DNA of 64,000 nucleotides from Legionella sp. PC997 (GTDB lineage Bacteria; Pseudomonadota; Gammaproteobacteria; Legionellales; Legionellaceae), in assembly GCF_014109825.1 (NCBI RefSeq), contig NZ_CP059576.1, positions 3,078,501 through 3,142,500 on the forward strand, given 5' to 3'. A program made the translations under genes and the position numbers. Of the stretch, positions 62,344-64,000 are shown in pieces (within the stretch, counting starts at the first letter, position 1; each line of letters begins with the position of its first letter). Under the pieces are notes generated by a model. It saw only the letters and a list, made by a program, of their open reading frames with translations, had not been told where the DNA came from and did not search any database.

Positions 62344-64000
62344 GATCCTTCCTTTGCTTTTTCTTCTTGCTTTCGTGAATCACATAAAAAACCGCGGGAA
62401 CAAAAAAGAGAGTAGCCATCGTTGCAAAAGACAACCCCCCAATTACGGCCCGTCCTAGTGGAGCATTCTGCTCCCCTCCATCTCCCAAGCCCAAAGCCAT
62501 GGGAAACATACCAATAATCATCGCCAATGCAGTCATCATTACAGGCCGTAAACGCGTCTGTCCTGCCTCAAGCGCTGCCTTCATGGGATCATTTTCTGTG
62601 GCAAGATGATCGCGGGCAAAACTAATAATAAGGATACTATTTGCTGTTGCCACCCCCATACACATAATGGCTCCTGTTAGTGCAGGCACACTCAAAGCGG
62701 TATGAGTGATGAATAACATCCAAGCAATTCCTGCAATCGCAGCAGGCAAGGCAGTAATAATAATAAAAGGATCAACCCATGATTGAAAGTTAATAACAAT
62801 CAACAAATAAACCAACAAAATCGAAAAAGCTAAACCCCAATACAAACCATTAAATGCATGCTCCTTAGTATCAATCTGGCCACGAATCGCTACCGAAGAT
62901 CCTCTCGGCAGTTCGTCTTGCGTATCATGAATAATTTTCTGAATGTCTTTAGTTATTGATCCTAAATCTCTATCTTGGATTGAAGCAAAAATATCAATCA
63001 CTGGCTGAACATTATAATGCGACTCAACAACAGAGGTCCAAGTACGTTTCAATTTGGCAAAAGAACCTAAAATTTGCAGCTGACTGGGCAGAGTTAAACT
63101 GCCAATCGGGATATTAAGTAAATCATTTAATGAAGTCATGACATATTGGGGGGCTTGCGTAACAATCGGATAAGAAACTCCGTTTTTAGGATCCAACCAA
63201 AATGTGGGTGTCGTTTGAAAACTACCTGATAAGGTCACTAATAAATCGGAAGCGATATTGAGTTGAGTAAATCCAAGTTCACTGGCCAAACTCCGATCAA
63301 CCTTCACAAAAAACTCAGGATAATTATTAGATTGTCTTATTCGCACATCAGTGAGACCGGGAACTCGCTTTAACTGATTCATCAAATTATTGGCATGCCG
63401 AGCATTGGCCTCTTTTTTTAAGCCAATGACCTGGATATTAATTGGTGATGGCAAACCAAAATTGATAATTTGGTTTACAATATCCGCCGGTAAAAATGCG
63501 AACGTCACTGCTGGAAAATGGTCTCTTAAAACCGATCTTAATTGATGAACGTACTCTGAACTAGGTCGATGTCCATCCTTCAGGGAGATTAAAATATCCG
63601 CATCTTCTGGGCCATTCGTTGCTGAATTACTGTACGATAAATTAATACCACTCACAGGTAAACCAATATTATCAACAATACTGCCAAGATCCTTGGGCGG
63701 TATTACCTTTCGAATTACGGTATCAATGTTATCGACAATTCGTGCTGTCTCCTCTACCCTAGTTCCCGTTGGAGCACTAATATGTAATTTAATTTGTCCC
63801 GCGTCGACATCAGGAAAGAAATTCGAACCCAACCATGGCCACAGCAATACAATTGAGATGACAACAAAACCTAAAAAATAAAAAATAAAAACTTTAGCAT
63901 TGTTCAATACCCAAGATAATGATTTGAAATATTGGGCGCGCAATCGTGCAAATTGTTCTTCAAAAGATTGGTGTAAGCGCGCAAAACGTCCTTTATCTTG
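62336..64000 (-). CDS. RND efflux pump, C-terminal part (cut by window end)
   Basis: This is the C-terminal 554 residues of an RND protein that continues beyond the right edge; no start codon lies inside. It shows the second large periplasmic loop (GSNFFPDVDAGQIKLHISAPTGTRVEETARI) and the last membrane block with GAIMCMGVATANSILIISFARD (helix 10 region) and TRLRPVMMTALAMIIGMFPMALG. Sequence style is that of hydrophobe or metal exporting HME/HAE-type pumps; the substrate is unknown. The stop codon overlaps the adaptor start by 8 bp. Confidence 0.9.
   Translation of the reverse strand, partial: QDKGRFARLHQSFEEQFARLRAQYFKSLSWVLNNAKVFIFYFLGFVVISIVLLWPWLGSNFFPDVDAGQIKLHISAPTGTRVEETARIVDNIDTVIRKVIPPKDLGSIVDNIGLPVSGINLSYSNSATNGPEDADILISLKDGHRPSSEYVHQLRSVLRDHFPAVTFAFLPADIVNQIINFGLPSPINIQVIGLKKEANARHANNLMNQLKRVPGLTDVRIRQSNNYPEFFVKVDRSLASELGFTQLNIASDLLVTLSGSFQTTPTFWLDPKNGVSYPIVTQAPQYVMTSLNDLLNIPIGSLTLPSQLQILGSFAKLKRTWTSVVESHYNVQPVIDIFASIQDRDLGSITKDIQKIIHDTQDELPRGSSVAIRGQIDTKEHAFNGLYWGLAFSILLVYLLIVINFQSWVDPFIIITALPAAIAGIAWMLFITHTALSVPALTGAIMCMGVATANSILIISFARDHLATENDPMKAALEAGQTRLRPVMMTALAMIIGMFPMALGLGDGGEQNAPLGRAVIGGLSFATMATLFFVPAVFYVIHESKKKKQRKDHA

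Noticed and set aside
1..64000. CRISPR arrays, tRNA, rRNA genes and insertion sequences
   Set aside because: I saw no regularly spaced direct repeats, no transposase frames and no tRNA-like cloverleaf; none can be supported.

Overview
The window reads as a chromosomal segment of a Legionella species. The evidence is AT-rich DNA, a eukaryote-like F-box protein ending in a CaaX box, a 1900-residue helical effector-type protein, a tandem repeat upstream of the F-box gene matching the PmrA box as I remember it, an IcmL/DotI-like small secreted protein, and typical gammaproteobacterial core genes. The genus assignment is inference from content; no search was run.

Layout. 1-3.5 kb: pgl (cut by the window edge) and zwf, a small Cro/CI-type regulator beside a 16-bp palindrome, a broken P-loop gene, and rimK. 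3.6-7.5 kb: a minus-strand cytochrome oxidase and heme A block (SCO1, cyoE, ctaA, a small unknown membrane-anchored protein, SURF1). 7.5-13 kb: small membrane and secreted proteins, a GAF-GGDEF diguanylate cyclase, HupE/UreJ-like protein, an AhpD-like protein, a PriC-like protein and an APC permease. 13.4-16.9 kb: ffh followed by rpsP-rimM-trmD-rplS with a strong terminator. 16.9-23.9 kb: an ABC-2 exporter with two paralogous permeases, one ATPase, a double cyclic-nucleotide-binding-fold protein and divergent periplasmic adaptor and outer-membrane channel genes. 23.9-25.8 kb: two fatty-acid desaturases.

26-33 kb is the most accessory-looking part: a secreted protein of unknown function, a cytosine deaminase closely resembling yeast Fcy1, the F-box/CaaX effector candidate, two unknown Legionella-type proteins and a REP-like inverted repeat. 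33-42.4 kb returns to conserved genes: YgjP-like metalloprotease, 2OG-Fe(II) oxygenase, YadGH-type ABC transporter, HtpX, LemA, DUF2878, UvrA, then an IcmL-like protein and a DUF4442 hotdog protein. 42.6-48.3 kb is the giant effector candidate with internal repeats. 48.3-54.2 kb and 59.8-64 kb hold two complete or near-complete RND efflux operons. Between them, 54.3-58.4 kb carries a tightly overlapping four-gene operon (KAS III, NAD-dependent reductase, metallo-beta-lactamase-fold hydrolase, acyl-adenylating enzyme). It looks like an OleA/D/C-type head-to-head condensation pathway in which the usual alpha/beta hydrolase OleB is replaced by an MBL enzyme. It is followed by an entericidin-like lipoprotein gene and the frameshifted remains of an EmrB/QacA-type transporter.

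The best candidates for something undescribed are the four-gene Ole-like operon, the 1900-aa repeat-bearing effector, the PmrA-boxed F-box/CaaX protein and the cyclic-nucleotide-domain-linked ABC exporter.
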